Assembly: GCA_037384645.1 (NCBI GenBank)
Contig: JARRNT010000043.1
Coordinates: 1 to 47,953 of the forward strand
Direction: 5' to 3'
DNA from: RI-92 sp037384645
GTDB lineage: Bacteria > Pseudomonadota > Gammaproteobacteria > UBA6429 > Thiohalophilaceae
Length of the DNA: 47,953 bases
Below the pieces are notes generated by a model that searched no databases, was not told the origin of the DNA, and saw only the letters and a list, made by a program, of their open reading frames with translations. How positions within the stretch are numbered: the first letter of the stretch is position 1; every line of letters begins with the position of its first letter. Both the position numbers and the translations under genes were made by a program. This document shows, piece by piece, positions 9,316 to 18,257 of the stretch.

Positions 9316-11253
9316 TTATGAATCCTGATCGCTGTCCTTTTCTTTGACGATATCAATTTTGCTATGCGCACGTTGATACTGGAGCAACAGACTTCTCTGA
9401 ACACGGTTTTCGGACTGCAGCAATTGCTGTTGCACGGCCGTTACCTGTTTGTCGTCTTTATTCCCTGGCTTATCACGTATCGCACTGAGGATAATCACTG
9501 CGGCATCCCCATTCGCCAGCTGTTCACTGTCTACCACAGGTTGTTTGTCCTGGGGCTTGCCAATCAGGAAAGCTTGCTTACGAATCTCGGCGGGCACCTT
9601 GACCTTGTCTTTTTGATTGGCATCGTATTGCGGTTTGCGACCAATGTAACCCGCTTGCGTCCAGCTCACGGCATTATTTGCAGCGGCAAGCTTGTCCGGC
9701 TTTTCACCCTTTTTGATTTCGGCCACATACTTGCTTGCCAGCTTGGCTGCTTCCGCACTTGCCCTTTGCTTTTTCAGTAAAGTTTCGATTTGCTGTTTGA
9801 CATCAGCAAGTGGCTTCTGCGTTGCCGGCTTATGTTGCTTGAGCCGCAACACCAGCATGTGATCATCACTAATCTTGATCAAATCACTATTGAGTCCGCC
9901 TTTGAGGACATCATCGCTAAACGCCGCCTTGATGACATCCGGATTTCCCCAGATGCCGGCACCACCCTGACGTGAGAAGAACGGGCTGACCTGAATCTTC
10001 TCATTAAGCTTTTCAGCTGCCGGATCGAGTGAATCCTGATACTCATAGCTCAGCCGATCCAGCTTGTCGGCGTCCTGGTAAAAAATCTTGTCTGCATGTT
10101 GTAACTGCACTGCCCGCACGATTTGACTTTTCACCTTGGCAAACGGCTGCACCACCTTCTCGGGTTTGATCAGGATATGTCTGACCCGTCGTTGTTTGCC
10201 ATCATCGCGGATAGCAATCAGCTTGATCAGGTGATAACCAAATTTGGTCCGGATAGGCTTGCTGATCTGGCCAACCTTCAGCTTGAAGGCCGCTTCTTGA
10301 AACGGTTTAACCATCATCCCTTTCGAGAAAAAGCCCAGGTCTCCACCTTTTCTGGCTGAACCAGGATCCTGAGAATATTTTTTTGCCATTTCCGCAAATG
10401 AGGCCCCCTTCCTGATGCGCGCAGCGATGTCCTCGATCTTTTTCTTGGCTGCCGCGTAGTCATCAGAAGTGTAACTGGCCTTGTGGTTATTGTAATAGGC
10501 CTGCAGCTCGGCATCACTGACCTTGACTTTCCGGGCCAGGGCCTGCTTGTCCAGATTCAGATAGGAAACCTGAACCTGTTCTTTCGTCATGAACGCGGAA
10601 AGATGCGAATCATAGTAATCCTTGATGTCTTTATCGCTGACCGAAATATTCTTGCGCAGTGCGGACATACTGATCAGGAGGTAGTCCACGTTGCGCTGCT
10701 GCAATTCCAGCTGCAGATAGTCCTGCGCCTGTGACTTCAGGATAAATGCGCTTCCGCTCAGCCCTTCTTCAAATTGCTGTTGGGACTGGTCGTGCGAGAT
10801 ATCAGATTCATACTGTGACGGCGTATAACCAACCCGCGCCAGCAAGTCCTTGTAGTGCTTTTGGGAAAATTTCCCATCCTGCTTGAAAGCCGGGGTATTT
10901 TTGATAACGTTGGCAACCTGCAGGTCAGAAGTGCGAAAGCCTGCGGCCCTGGTCAGTTGCTGCATCAGGGCATTTCTGACCAGGTTGTCGATGACCGTCT
11001 GGCGCATCATTTTTTCATTGTAGAACTTGGCAAAATTTTTACCCAGCATCTGGCGCATACGCTGCTCATAGCTATTGAAGGCCATCTGGTAATCACGCTG
11101 GGTGATAGTCTGATCGTTGACTTTGGCGACATAGGTCTTGACGCTACTGCCAAGATAGGAATTGAGAATGAAAGAAGACAGGGCCAGGATGACCAGTCCC
11201 ACGATAATCCAGATGATAATGCCCTGGGCTTTGTCACGAATTAGCTGCAGCAT
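9316..11253 (-). CDS. ppiD: Periplasmic folding chaperone PpiD (SurA-N / parvulin)
   Basis: PpiD is anchored in the inner membrane and helps newly exported proteins fold near the Sec translocon. An N-terminal helix (about residues 12-34, IIIWIIVGLVILALSSFIL) anchors it. A SurA-N-like region follows, then a single parvulin domain at about residues 265-365, recognisable by FAEMAKKYSQDPGSARKGGDLGFFSKG and FGYHLIKL. A long C-terminal region completes the 645 residues, close to E. coli PpiD (623). It lies behind hupB and the Val/Asp tRNAs, as in other gammaproteobacteria, but the terminator at 11276-11314 separates them, so it probably has its own promoter. The start ATG encodes MLQLIRDKAQG, matching the family N-terminus. 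Confidence 0.94.
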   Translation of the reverse strand: MLQLIRDKAQGIIIWIIVGLVILALSSFILNSYLGSSVKTYVAKVNDQTITQRDYQMAFNSYEQRMRQMLGKNFAKFYNEKMMRQTVIDNLVRNALMQQLTRAAGFRTSDLQVANVIKNTPAFKQDGKFSQKHYKDLLARVGYTPSQYESDISHDQSQQQFEEGLSGSAFILKSQAQDYLQLELQQRNVDYLLISMSALRKNISVSDKDIKDYYDSHLSAFMTKEQVQVSYLNLDKQALARKVKVSDAELQAYYNNHKASYTSDDYAAAKKKIEDIAARIRKGASFAEMAKKYSQDPGSARKGGDLGFFSKGMMVKPFQEAAFKLKVGQISKPIRTKFGYHLIKLIAIRDDGKQRRVRHILIKPEKVVQPFAKVKSQIVRAVQLQHADKIFYQDADKLDRLSYEYQDSLDPAAEKLNEKIQVSPFFSRQGGAGIWGNPDVIKAAFSDDVLKGGLNSDLIKISDDHMLVLRLKQHKPATQKPLADVKQQIETLLKKQRASAEAAKLASKYVAEIKKGEKPDKLAAANNAVSWTQAGYIGRKPQYDANQKDKVKVPAEIRKQAFLIGKPQDKQPVVDSEQLANGDAAVIILSAIRDKPGNKDDKQVTAVQQQLLQSENRVQRSLLLQYQRAHSKIDIVKEKDSDQDS

Positions 11254-11275
11254 TTGTTATTTGTACTACGTCCAG

Positions 11276-11314
11276 ACTTATAAATAAAGAAGGCGCGGTA
11301 TTTAGCCGCGCCTT
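11276..11314 (-). terminator. Rho-independent terminator of the hupB-tRNA-Val-tRNA-Asp unit
   Basis: Read on the minus strand, a perfect 9-bp stem AAGGCGCGG/CCGCGCCTT (plus-strand arms 11290-11298 and 11306-11314, seven-base loop) is followed by the T-rich stretch CTTTATTTATAAG. It starts 12 bases past the CCA end of tRNA-Asp and ends about 22 bases before the ppiD start. No comparable hairpin lies between hupB and tRNA-Val or between the two tRNAs. Confidence 0.85.
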
Positions 11315-11325
11315 GCTTGTCGTAA

Positions 11326-11402
11326 TGGCGGAGCGGACGGGACTCGAACCCGCGACCCCCGGCGTGACAGGCCGATATTCTAACCAGCTGAACTACCGCT
11401 CC
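11326..11402 (-). tRNA. tRNA-Asp (anticodon GTC)
   Basis: The cloverleaf reads on the minus strand from GGAGCGGTAGTTCAGCTGG to GTCCGCTCCGCCA; it is 77 bases long and CCA is encoded. The seven-base acceptor stem pairs GGAGCGG with CCGCTCC. The anticodon loop CTGTCAC contains GTC. The T-arm is GCGGGTTCGAGTCCCGT. It lies 41 bases downstream of tRNA-Val and is followed by the strong terminator. Confidence 0.97.
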
Positions 11403-11443
11403 TAAAAACACCATTCGCAACCGACGACTGGGTACAGCGAAAA

Positions 11444-11519
11444 TGGTGGGTGCTGCAGGGATCGAACCTGCGACCCTCGCCTTGTAAGGGCGATGCTCTC
11501 CCAGCTGAGCTAAGCACCC
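11444..11519 (-). tRNA. tRNA-Val (anticodon TAC)
   Basis: The cloverleaf reads on the minus strand from GGGTGCTTAGCTCAGCTGGG to CAGCACCCACCA; it is 76 bases long and CCA is encoded. The acceptor stem GGGTGCT pairs perfectly with AGCACCC. The anticodon loop CTTACAA holds TAC. Its 5' end lies only 14 bases behind the hupB stop codon, so it must be cut from an mRNA that also carries hupB unless a promoter lies inside hupB. Confidence 0.97.
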
Positions 11520-11533
11520 CCGCCAAAGGCGCG

Positions 11534-11806
11534 CTAGTTTACGGCATCCTTCAACGCTTTGCCAGCCTTGAAGGTCGGATTCTTTGATGCCGGGATGTTG
11601 ATCGTCTCGCCGGTACGGGGATTACGTCCGGTACGGGCAGCCCGATCTTTGACGGCAAAAGTGCCAAAGCCCACTAGGGTAACCTGATCGCCCTTTTTGA
11701 GTGATTCAGTAATCTGTTCGATAACCGTGTCCACTGCCCGGGTGGCGGATGCCTTGGAAATATCTGCACTCTCTGCAACTGCTTCAATTAATTCTGCTTT
11801 GTTCAC
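11534..11806 (-). CDS. hupB: DNA-binding protein HU-beta
   Basis: HU is a small dimeric histone-like protein that bends DNA and compacts the nucleoid. The 90-residue sequence has the full HU pattern: MNKAELIEAVAESADISKA, the GFGTFAVKDRAARTGRNP strand, and the DNA-binding arm TGETINIPASKNPTFKAGKALKDAVN. The GTG start is preceded by AGGGGAG at good spacing. Position behind lon and before ppiD is the usual place of hupB rather than hupA or an IHF subunit. Its promoter must lie in the 91-base gap after lon or in the lon 3' end. The two tRNA genes follow with no terminator in between. Confidence 0.97.
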   Translation of the reverse strand: MNKAELIEAVAESADISKASATRAVDTVIEQITESLKKGDQVTLVGFGTFAVKDRAARTGRNPRTGETINIPASKNPTFKAGKALKDAVN

Positions 11807-11841
11807 GTAGAGCTCCCCTTTAAGTAGAGTGATAAATTGCT

Positions 11842-11875
11842 AGAAAAAATACGCCGCCAGGCGTGGAGGCGGCGT
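11842..11875 (-). terminator. Rho-independent terminator of lon
   Basis: On the minus strand, downstream of the lon stop, the stem ACGCCGCC/GGCGGCGT (plus-strand arms 11851-11858 and 11868-11875, nine-base loop) is followed directly by ATTTTTT. This is a textbook intrinsic terminator and separates lon from hupB. Confidence 0.9.
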
Positions 11876-11897
11876 TGTTATTTGGGTGAAAACAAAC

Positions 11898-14231
11898 TTA
11901 TACCAAGCTTCGAAATAATGCCACCGCAAACACTTCGTCTATCCATTTGACCGGGCGGATATCGAGTTCACTCGTGATAGTTTCGGGAATTTCCTTGAGG
12001 TCACGGCGATTCTCTTCCGGGATGAGCACCGTTTTGATGCCACCGCGGCGTGCGGCCAGCAGTTTTTCCTTGAGGCCACCAATGGGCAAAACTTCACCAC
12101 GCAGGGTAATCTCGCCGGTCATGGCAACATCTGCCCTCACGGGAATGCCCGTCAAGACTGAGACCAGAGCGGTACACATCCCGATACCGGCGCTCGGCCC
12201 GTCTTTGGGAATCGCACCTTCGGGTACGTGCACGTGGATGTCATTTTTCTCGAATACATCCGGGCTGATCCCCAACACCTCGGAACGGCTGCGAACCACG
12301 GTCATTGCCGCCTGGATGGATTCTTTCATGACATCACCCAGCTGTCCGGTGATGTTGTGTTTGCCCTTACCGGGCATGACAGCGGTCTCGATTGTCAGTA
12401 AATCGCCACCGACTTCGGTCCAGGCCAGTCCCGTGACCTGACCAACCTGATCTTTTTCGTCGGCCAAACCAAATCGGAAACGCTTGACCCCCAGATACTC
12501 ATCAAGGTCTTCCGCCCTGACCACCGTCTTTTCCGGATTGGAGGTAAGCAGAATATTCTTCACGACCTTGCGACAGATCTTGGCAATTTCACGCTCCAGG
12601 TTACGGACACCCGCTTCCCGGGTGTAATAACGGATAATGTCGCGAATGGCATCTTCCGTCACATCGATTTCTTCATCCTTCAACCCGTTGTTCTTTATCT
12701 GCTTGTCGAGCAGATAACGCTGGGCAATATTGACCTTTTCGTCTTCGGTATAACCGGACAGACGAATGACTTCCATACGATCCAGCAAGGGTGCAGGAAT
12801 ATTCATTGTGTTAGAGGTGGCCACGAACATCACTTCCGACAGGTCAAAATCGACCTCCAGGTAATGATCATTGAAGGTGTGGTTCTGCTCCGGGTCCAGG
12901 ACTTCCAGCAGCGCCGAGGCCGGGTCACCGCGAAAATCCATGGCCATTTTGTCGATTTCATCCAGCAGGAACAGCGGATTGCGTGTCCCGATCTTGGACA
13001 GATTCTGGACCAGTTTGCCTGGCATGGAACCGATATAGGTACGACGGTGACCGCGGATCTCCGCCTCATCGCGTACGCCACCCAGGGCCATACGGATAAA
13101 CTTGCGATTGGTCGCACGGGCGATCGACTGGCCAAGCGAGGTTTTACCAACGCCAGGAGGCCCCACCAGACACAGGATCGGACCTTTCATCTTCTTCATG
13201 CGGGTTTGCACGGCCAGGTATTCCAGAATGCGTTCCTTAACTTTCTCCAGACCGTAGTGATCGGCTTCCAGCACCTCTTCTGCCTTGGCCAGGTCATGCC
13301 GAACCTTGGTCCGTTTTTTCCAGGGAACATTCACCAGCCAGTCCAGATAATTACGCACTACGGTCGCTTCTGCCGACATCGGTGACATCATCTTGAGTTT
13401 CTGCAGTTCGGCCGTGGCCTTGGTCTTGGCTTCCTTGGACATGCCGGCGGTTTCAATTTTCTTCTCCAGCTCTTCCACTTCATTGGGCACGTCTTCCATC
13501 TCACCCAGCTCTTTCTGGATAGCCTTCATTTGTTCATTGAGATAATACTCGCGCTGACTCTTTTCCATCTGGCGCTTGACGCGACCACGAATGCGCTTCT
13601 CCACCTGCAGCAGGTCGATCTCGGATTCGATCAACGCCATCATATGTTCAAAGCGCTCTCGCAGGTCCTCAATTTCGAGAATCTTCTGTTTCTCGTCAAT
13701 CTTGAGTGACATATGCGCAGCAATGGTGTCGACCAGGCGACTGGGTTCGTCGATGCTCGACAACGAGGTCAGGATCTCGGGAGGGACTTTCTTGTTCAGC
13801 TTGACGTACTGGTCGAACTGGGTAATTAGCGAACGCACCAGCACTTCGGATTCACGCTCATTGCCCGGCTTTTCGTCCACCATGACGATCTGGGCGTTGA
13901 AGAAATTCTCATTGGCGACAAAATGCACGATCCGGGCACGTTTGTTGCCCTCCACCAGCACCTTGACAGTACCATCTGGTAGTTTCAGTAACTGGAGGAT
14001 ACTGGAAACCGTACCAATGGAGTAAACATCACTGGGGCTGGGATCGTCCTCTGCCGCACTCTTTTGCGCGACCAGCAGGATCTGTTTGTCTTTTTCCATG
14101 GCCGATTCCAGGGCCTGGATCGATTTATCGCGCCCTACAAACAACGGAATGACCATGTGCGGATAGACCACGACATCTCGCAGCGGCAAGACGGGAATAG
14201 TTATCAGTTGCTCATCAATTACGTTGGACAT
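11898..14231 (-). CDS. lon: ATP-dependent protease Lon
   Basis: Lon is the cytoplasmic AAA+ serine protease that removes damaged proteins and short-lived regulators. The 777 residues show the N-terminal substrate domain starting IPVLPLRDVVVYPHMVIPLF, the AAA+ module with Walker A GPPGVGKTS and Walker B LFLLDEIDK, and the C-terminal protease with catalytic serine in KDGPSAGIG and catalytic lysine in GGLKEKLLAA. The length is close to E. coli Lon (784). It follows clpX with a 116-base gap that contains a sigma32-like promoter and a dyad, so it can be expressed apart from clpPX. A strong terminator follows. Confidence 0.98.
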   Translation of the reverse strand: MSNVIDEQLITIPVLPLRDVVVYPHMVIPLFVGRDKSIQALESAMEKDKQILLVAQKSAAEDDPSPSDVYSIGTVSSILQLLKLPDGTVKVLVEGNKRARIVHFVANENFFNAQIVMVDEKPGNERESEVLVRSLITQFDQYVKLNKKVPPEILTSLSSIDEPSRLVDTIAAHMSLKIDEKQKILEIEDLRERFEHMMALIESEIDLLQVEKRIRGRVKRQMEKSQREYYLNEQMKAIQKELGEMEDVPNEVEELEKKIETAGMSKEAKTKATAELQKLKMMSPMSAEATVVRNYLDWLVNVPWKKRTKVRHDLAKAEEVLEADHYGLEKVKERILEYLAVQTRMKKMKGPILCLVGPPGVGKTSLGQSIARATNRKFIRMALGGVRDEAEIRGHRRTYIGSMPGKLVQNLSKIGTRNPLFLLDEIDKMAMDFRGDPASALLEVLDPEQNHTFNDHYLEVDFDLSEVMFVATSNTMNIPAPLLDRMEVIRLSGYTEDEKVNIAQRYLLDKQIKNNGLKDEEIDVTEDAIRDIIRYYTREAGVRNLEREIAKICRKVVKNILLTSNPEKTVVRAEDLDEYLGVKRFRFGLADEKDQVGQVTGLAWTEVGGDLLTIETAVMPGKGKHNITGQLGDVMKESIQAAMTVVRSRSEVLGISPDVFEKNDIHVHVPEGAIPKDGPSAGIGMCTALVSVLTGIPVRADVAMTGEITLRGEVLPIGGLKEKLLAARRGGIKTVLIPEENRRDLKEIPETITSELDIRPVKWIDEVFAVALFRSLV

Positions 14232-14264
14232 AAATCGCTCTCTGTCTGTGGACTATAGAAGAGG

Positions 14265-14293
14265 ATATGCGGTCAGGCACACCCCTTTTCAAT
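14265..14293 (-). promoter_or_regulatory. Candidate sigma32 (heat-shock) promoter of lon
   Basis: On the minus strand, ATTGAAA (plus 14287-14293) and CCGCATAT (plus 14265-14272) are 14 bases apart. The recalled sigma32 consensus is CTTGAAA, 11-16 bases, CCCCATNT; each element differs at one position. The -10 ends 33 bases upstream of the lon ATG. lon is a classic heat-shock gene, so the site fits its context. Confidence 0.6.
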
Positions 14294-14298
14294 TGCTA

Positions 14299-14320
14299 CA
14301 GGTGAATTCCATATCACCTG
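14299..14320. repeat. 22-bp dyad just upstream of the lon promoter
   Basis: Perfect 7-bp arms CAGGTGA and TCACCTG enclose eight bases between clpX and lon. The dyad lies immediately upstream of the proposed -35 of lon. There is no T-run on the minus strand after it, so it is a poor terminator for clpX; an operator or mRNA hairpin is possible. Confidence 0.4.
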
Positions 14321-14347
14321 CCATCCATGAGGGATTCGCCCGTCGAC

Positions 14348-15628
14348 TTAGCGATCGTCAGAGGCTGCCAGCTGATCCGAACCCTCGTAGATGTACAACG
14401 GCTTGCCATCGGCTTCAATGACAGGCTCGTCGATAACGACTTTCTCGATGTTATTCATGGACGGCAAGTCGTACATGGTATCGAGTAATACGTGCTCCAG
14501 AATCGAGCGCAGACCGCGCGCACCGGTTTTACGCTCCATGGCCTTGCGTGCTACCGCACGTAAAGCATCCAGGCGAAACTCCAGTTCACAGCCTTCCATC
14601 TCGAACAGCTTCTGGTACTGCTTGGTCAGTGCATTCTTGGGTTCGGTAAGAATCTGAACCAAGGCATCTTCGTCGAGTTCGTTCAGCGTGGCGACCACCG
14701 GTAACCGGCCCACAAACTCGGGAATCAAACCGTACTTAATCAGGTCCTCCGGCTCGACCGTGTGCAAGACGTCACTGATACTCTTCTTGTCATCTTTGCT
14801 TTTCACTTCAGCGGAGAATCCGATACCGCCCCGCTCGGAACGATCACGGATAATCTTGTCCAGCCCCGCAAATGCACCACCACAGATAAACAGGATATTT
14901 GAGGTATCAACCTGCAGGAATTCCTGTTGCGGATGCTTGCGACCACCTTGCGGTGGGACCGAGGCAACCGTACCCTCGATCAGCTTGAGTAAAGCCTGTT
15001 GCACGCCTTCACCGGACACGTCACGGGTAATAGACGGGTTGTCGGATTTACGTGAAATCTTGTCGATCTCATCGATGTAGACGATCCCGGTCTGGGCCTT
15101 TTCCACATCGTAATCACACTTCTGCAACAGTTTCTGGATAATGTTTTCAACGTCCTCACCCACGTAACCGGCTTCGGTCAGGGTAGTCGCATCGGCAATG
15201 GTAAACGGCACGTTCAGCAAACGGGCCAGGGTCTCGGCGAGCAGTGTTTTACCACTCCCGGTCGGTCCGATAAGCAGGATATTGCTCTTGGCCAACTCGA
15301 CCTCGTCCTTGCGCTGACCGGTCTCCAGACGTTTGTAGTGATTGTAGACAGCCACTGAAAGCACGCGCTTGGCACTGTTCTGGCCAATGACGTACTCATC
15401 GAGGATTCCGTTGATTTCATGCGGCGTTGGCAGTTTCTTGCCACCCGCCGAAGAGGCATGTTCCTGTACCTCTTCGCGAATGATGTCGTTGCAAAGCTCG
15501 ACACACTCATCGCAAATAAATACAGAAGGGCCTGCAATCAGTTTGCGAACTTCATGTTGGCTTTTGCCACAGAAGGAACAGTACAGCAGTTTGCCGTTGT
15601 CGCCTGAGCTGTTCTTCTCGTCACTCAT
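14348..15628 (-). CDS. clpX: ATP-dependent Clp protease ATP-binding subunit ClpX
   Basis: ClpX is the AAA+ unfoldase that feeds tagged substrates into ClpP. The N-terminal zinc-binding domain has four cysteines (CSFCGKS and CDECVELC). The AAA+ domain has Walker A GPTGSGKT, Walker B IVYIDEID and sensor elements, and includes the ClpP-contacting loop region (IGF, in GGIGFSAEV). Length 426 is within two residues of E. coli ClpX (424). It follows clpP after 146 bases, so it may have its own promoter in addition to read-through; I could not pick a convincing one there. Confidence 0.98.
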   Translation of the reverse strand: MSDEKNSSGDNGKLLYCSFCGKSQHEVRKLIAGPSVFICDECVELCNDIIREEVQEHASSAGGKKLPTPHEINGILDEYVIGQNSAKRVLSVAVYNHYKRLETGQRKDEVELAKSNILLIGPTGSGKTLLAETLARLLNVPFTIADATTLTEAGYVGEDVENIIQKLLQKCDYDVEKAQTGIVYIDEIDKISRKSDNPSITRDVSGEGVQQALLKLIEGTVASVPPQGGRKHPQQEFLQVDTSNILFICGGAFAGLDKIIRDRSERGGIGFSAEVKSKDDKKSISDVLHTVEPEDLIKYGLIPEFVGRLPVVATLNELDEDALVQILTEPKNALTKQYQKLFEMEGCELEFRLDALRAVARKAMERKTGARGLRSILEHVLLDTMYDLPSMNNIEKVVIDEPVIEADGKPLYIYEGSDQLAASDDR

Positions 15629-15774
15629 TGCCTGTCTACCTCTTCTTCACGGTGCTTTAGTACACCTTGCATCGAAATCATCCGTTTATCAAGCCCTTAA
15701 TCGTAAGGTTTTGATCCGTGTTATTTAATATATTTTAGCTCAGCTTATCGTATAAGCCCCTGATATGTATCAAC

Positions 15775-16416
15775 TCAATCCTTCGGAATCGCCCGTTTGT
15801 CCAGAACCTGGTCAATCAGCCCGTATTTGACGGATTGTTCAGCACTCATGAAAAAGTCACGATCCGTATCCTTGGAAATCTGCTCGAGTGGCTGGCCTGT
15901 ATGTTTGGCAAGCAGCGCATTTAATCGTTCCCGCGTGCTCAGGATCTCCTTGGCATGAATCTCGATATCCGAAGCCTGGCCCTGAAAACCGCCCAGGGGC
16001 TGATGGATCATGGTGCGTGAGTGCGGCAGACAGTAACGCTTGCCCGTTGTGCCTGCCGTCAGCAATACGGCGCCCATACTGGCAGCCAGGCCAATACACA
16101 TGGTGCTGACGTCCGGCTTGATAAACTGCATGGTGTCATAAATCGACATACCGGAGGTGACTGACCCGCCTGGTGAATTTATGTACACATGAATATCCTT
16201 GTCCGGATTCTCAGATTCCAGAAACAGCAGTTGCGCCACGATCAGGTTTGCCATGTGATCTTCAATCGGCCCGACGATAAAGATGACCCGTTCTTTCAAC
16301 AAACGGGAATAAATGTCGTAGGCACGTTCGCCCCGTGAGGTTTGCTCCACCACCATCGGAACAAGCTGGTTATATATCGGGTTAGACCATTCCATGTTAC
16401 TTCGTTTATCGGTCAC
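15775..16416 (-). CDS. clpP: ATP-dependent Clp protease proteolytic subunit ClpP
   Basis: ClpP forms the tetradecameric serine-protease chamber used by ClpX. The catalytic triad is visible: serine in GLAASMGAVL, histidine in RTMIHQPLGG and aspartate in SKDTDRDFFM. The conserved YINSPGGSVTSGMSIYDTM strand-helix is also present. Length 213 residues includes a short leader that is presumably removed. I chose GTG 16416 because AAGGAAG stands seven bases upstream; an ATG at 16395 would remove seven residues. It lies 45 bases behind tig, the usual gammaproteobacterial tig-clpP-clpX-lon order. Confidence 0.97.
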   Translation of the reverse strand: MTDKRSNMEWSNPIYNQLVPMVVEQTSRGERAYDIYSRLLKERVIFIVGPIEDHMANLIVAQLLFLESENPDKDIHVYINSPGGSVTSGMSIYDTMQFIKPDVSTMCIGLAASMGAVLLTAGTTGKRYCLPHSRTMIHQPLGGFQGQASDIEIHAKEILSTRERLNALLAKHTGQPLEQISKDTDRDFFMSAEQSVKYGLIDQVLDKRAIPKD

Positions 16417-16461
16417 GTCTCTGCTTCCTTTTAGGGGTTATCGTTTAGGTTTTTTACTCGA

Positions 16462-17772
16462 CTAAGCCTGATCTTTTGGGTACATAACTTCATTAAAAGT
16501 CAGGGATTTTTCGTTGACTTTTGCTTGTCCCAAAATCCAGTCGACCACCTGGCTTTCGATGACCAGAGATTCCACTTCAGCCAGACGGCGCTTATCAGCA
16601 TAGTACCATTTCACCACCTGATCGGCGTGTTCATAGGGTTCAGCAATGGCTTCCACTTTTGCCCGGACCGCCTTTTCGTCAGCCTTGATATCATTCTGCT
16701 TGACGATTTCAGACATGATCAGGCCGAGGCTGACACGGCGTTTTGCCTCAGTCTCAAACAGCCCGGGATCCAGGCGTGATTCCCCCTGTGACATACCCTG
16801 GCGCTCGAGATTGGCGGCCATTTGATCGGCCAGCGCATTCGATTCACTGGCTACCAGGGCCTGGGGCACGTCTACCGGATTGACTTCCAGCAGCTTGTCC
16901 ATCACGGCCTTCTTTTGCAGGCTCTCCAGGCTATTCTCCAGTTCGCGCTCCATGTTCTGTTTTACCTCGGCACGCAGCTTGTCCAGGTCGCCATCCTCGA
17001 CCCCCAGTTTCTTCGCCAACTCGGCATCAAGCGCCGGCAAGACCGGTTCTTCCACCTGTTTGACCTTCACTGCAAACTGGACAGGCTTTCCGGCCAGTTC
17101 TTTATTTTGATATTGCTCCGGAAAGGTCAAATCAAGGGTTTTCTCCTCGCCGTTGGACAGACCGATGAGTCCGTCTTCGAAACCGGCGATCAGACGGCCC
17201 TTGCCGATTTCCACGGCCATATCGGTGCCACTGCCACCTTCAAAGGCCACGCCATCCACTGTGCCGGTAAAATCGATAGTGACCTTGTCATCCGCCTTGG
17301 CTGGCCGCTCAGCGGGCTGCCAGGTCATGTGCTGTTTACGAATGGTTTCCAGCATGGCATCGACATCGCTGTCGCTGATTTCACATACCGGCTTGTCCAG
17401 GCTGACACTGGAGAAATCTGCCAGGGTGATTTCCGGGTACACCTCAAAGGTGGCTTTGTATTCCAGGCTTTTGCCGGCTTCCATGCTTACCGGCTCAAAG
17501 CTGGGGGCCCCTGCCGGCCTGAGTTTTTCCTGGGTGATGGCATCGTAGAAGCTGGATTGCATGACATCCTTGAGCACCTGGGAACGGACATCACGGCCAT
17601 AGTGCTGTTCAACAACCTTCATGGGCACTTTGCCGGCCCGGAATCCCTTGATTTTGACGCGACGAGACAGGCTCTGCAGCTCCTTTTGCACCTTTTCGTC
17701 AATCTGTGCCGCCTCTACAGAAATGGTCAGGCAACGTTCCAGGGAACCTACGTTTTCAACAGACACTTGCAT
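16462..17772 (-). CDS. tig: Trigger factor (ribosome-associated chaperone and prolyl isomerase)
   Basis: Trigger factor binds ribosomal protein L23 and shields nascent chains. The N-terminal ribosome-binding domain has the signature GFRAGKVPMKVVEQHYG. An FKBP-type PPIase domain follows at about residues 160-245 (DFTGTVDGVAFEGGSGTDMAVEIG, LTFPEQYQ). The helical C-terminal chaperone domain completes 436 residues, close to E. coli (432). AAAGG precedes the ATG by seven bases. Only 38 bases separate it from the CCA end of tRNA-Leu, and I see no terminator there, so tig may be transcribed partly from the tRNA promoter. Confidence 0.97.
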   Translation of the reverse strand: MQVSVENVGSLERCLTISVEAAQIDEKVQKELQSLSRRVKIKGFRAGKVPMKVVEQHYGRDVRSQVLKDVMQSSFYDAITQEKLRPAGAPSFEPVSMEAGKSLEYKATFEVYPEITLADFSSVSLDKPVCEISDSDVDAMLETIRKQHMTWQPAERPAKADDKVTIDFTGTVDGVAFEGGSGTDMAVEIGKGRLIAGFEDGLIGLSNGEEKTLDLTFPEQYQNKELAGKPVQFAVKVKQVEEPVLPALDAELAKKLGVEDGDLDKLRAEVKQNMERELENSLESLQKKAVMDKLLEVNPVDVPQALVASESNALADQMAANLERQGMSQGESRLDPGLFETEAKRRVSLGLIMSEIVKQNDIKADEKAVRAKVEAIAEPYEHADQVVKWYYADKRRLAEVESLVIESQVVDWILGQAKVNEKSLTFNEVMYPKDQA

Positions 17773-17810
17773 ATTCAGACCTTTAATAATTTACCGTTAA
17801 TGTCAAAAAT

Positions 17811-17895
<85 letters not shown>

Positions 17896-18039
17896 GAAAT
17901 ATACCGGTTTTGGCATCATAAAACAGGGGATTATACCGAGACTTAGTGGTGAGCGGTAACCTGCTTACAGCCGATTGGCAATACCCCACAAAACGTCGGA
18001 AAAGGACGAATTACCGCACGGAGTATTGAAATTGGGAAA

Positions 18040-18115
18040 TGGTGGGCCATCAAGGACTCGAACCTTGGACCAAGAGATTAAGAGTCTCCTGCTCTACCAA
18101 CTGAGCTAATGGCCC
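18040..18115 (-). tRNA. tRNA-Lys (anticodon CTT)
   Basis: It is 76 bases long with encoded CCA, running from GGGCCATTAGCTCAGTTGG to GATGGCCCACCA on the minus strand. The anticodon loop CTCTTAA gives CTT, the minor isoacceptor that reads AAG. The anticodon stem GGAGA/TCTCT contains one G-T pair. It lies six bases behind tRNA-His. Confidence 0.95.
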
Positions 18116-18121
18116 TGAAAA

Positions 18122-18198
18122 TGGGGTGGCTGATGGGACTCGAACCCACGACGACTGGAATCACAATCCAGGGCTCTACCAACTGAGCTACAGCCACC
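18122..18198 (-). tRNA. tRNA-His (anticodon GTG)
   Basis: It is 77 bases long including the extra 5' G (G-1) typical of tRNA-His. It starts GGTGGCTGTAGCTCAGTTGG and ends CAGCCACCCCA. The anticodon loop TTGTGAT contains GTG. The sequence is nearly that of E. coli hisR as I recall it. Confidence 0.97.
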
Positions 18199-18257
18199 AT
18201 AAATCGTTATCTAAACCGCCCCCCGGTCGATTTGTCGAACCTCGCCAATTATATTTC

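Noticed and set aside
15629..15774. Sigma32 promoter before clpX
   Set aside because: CTTGAT is present but no suitable -10 of the CCCCAT type lies at the right distance.
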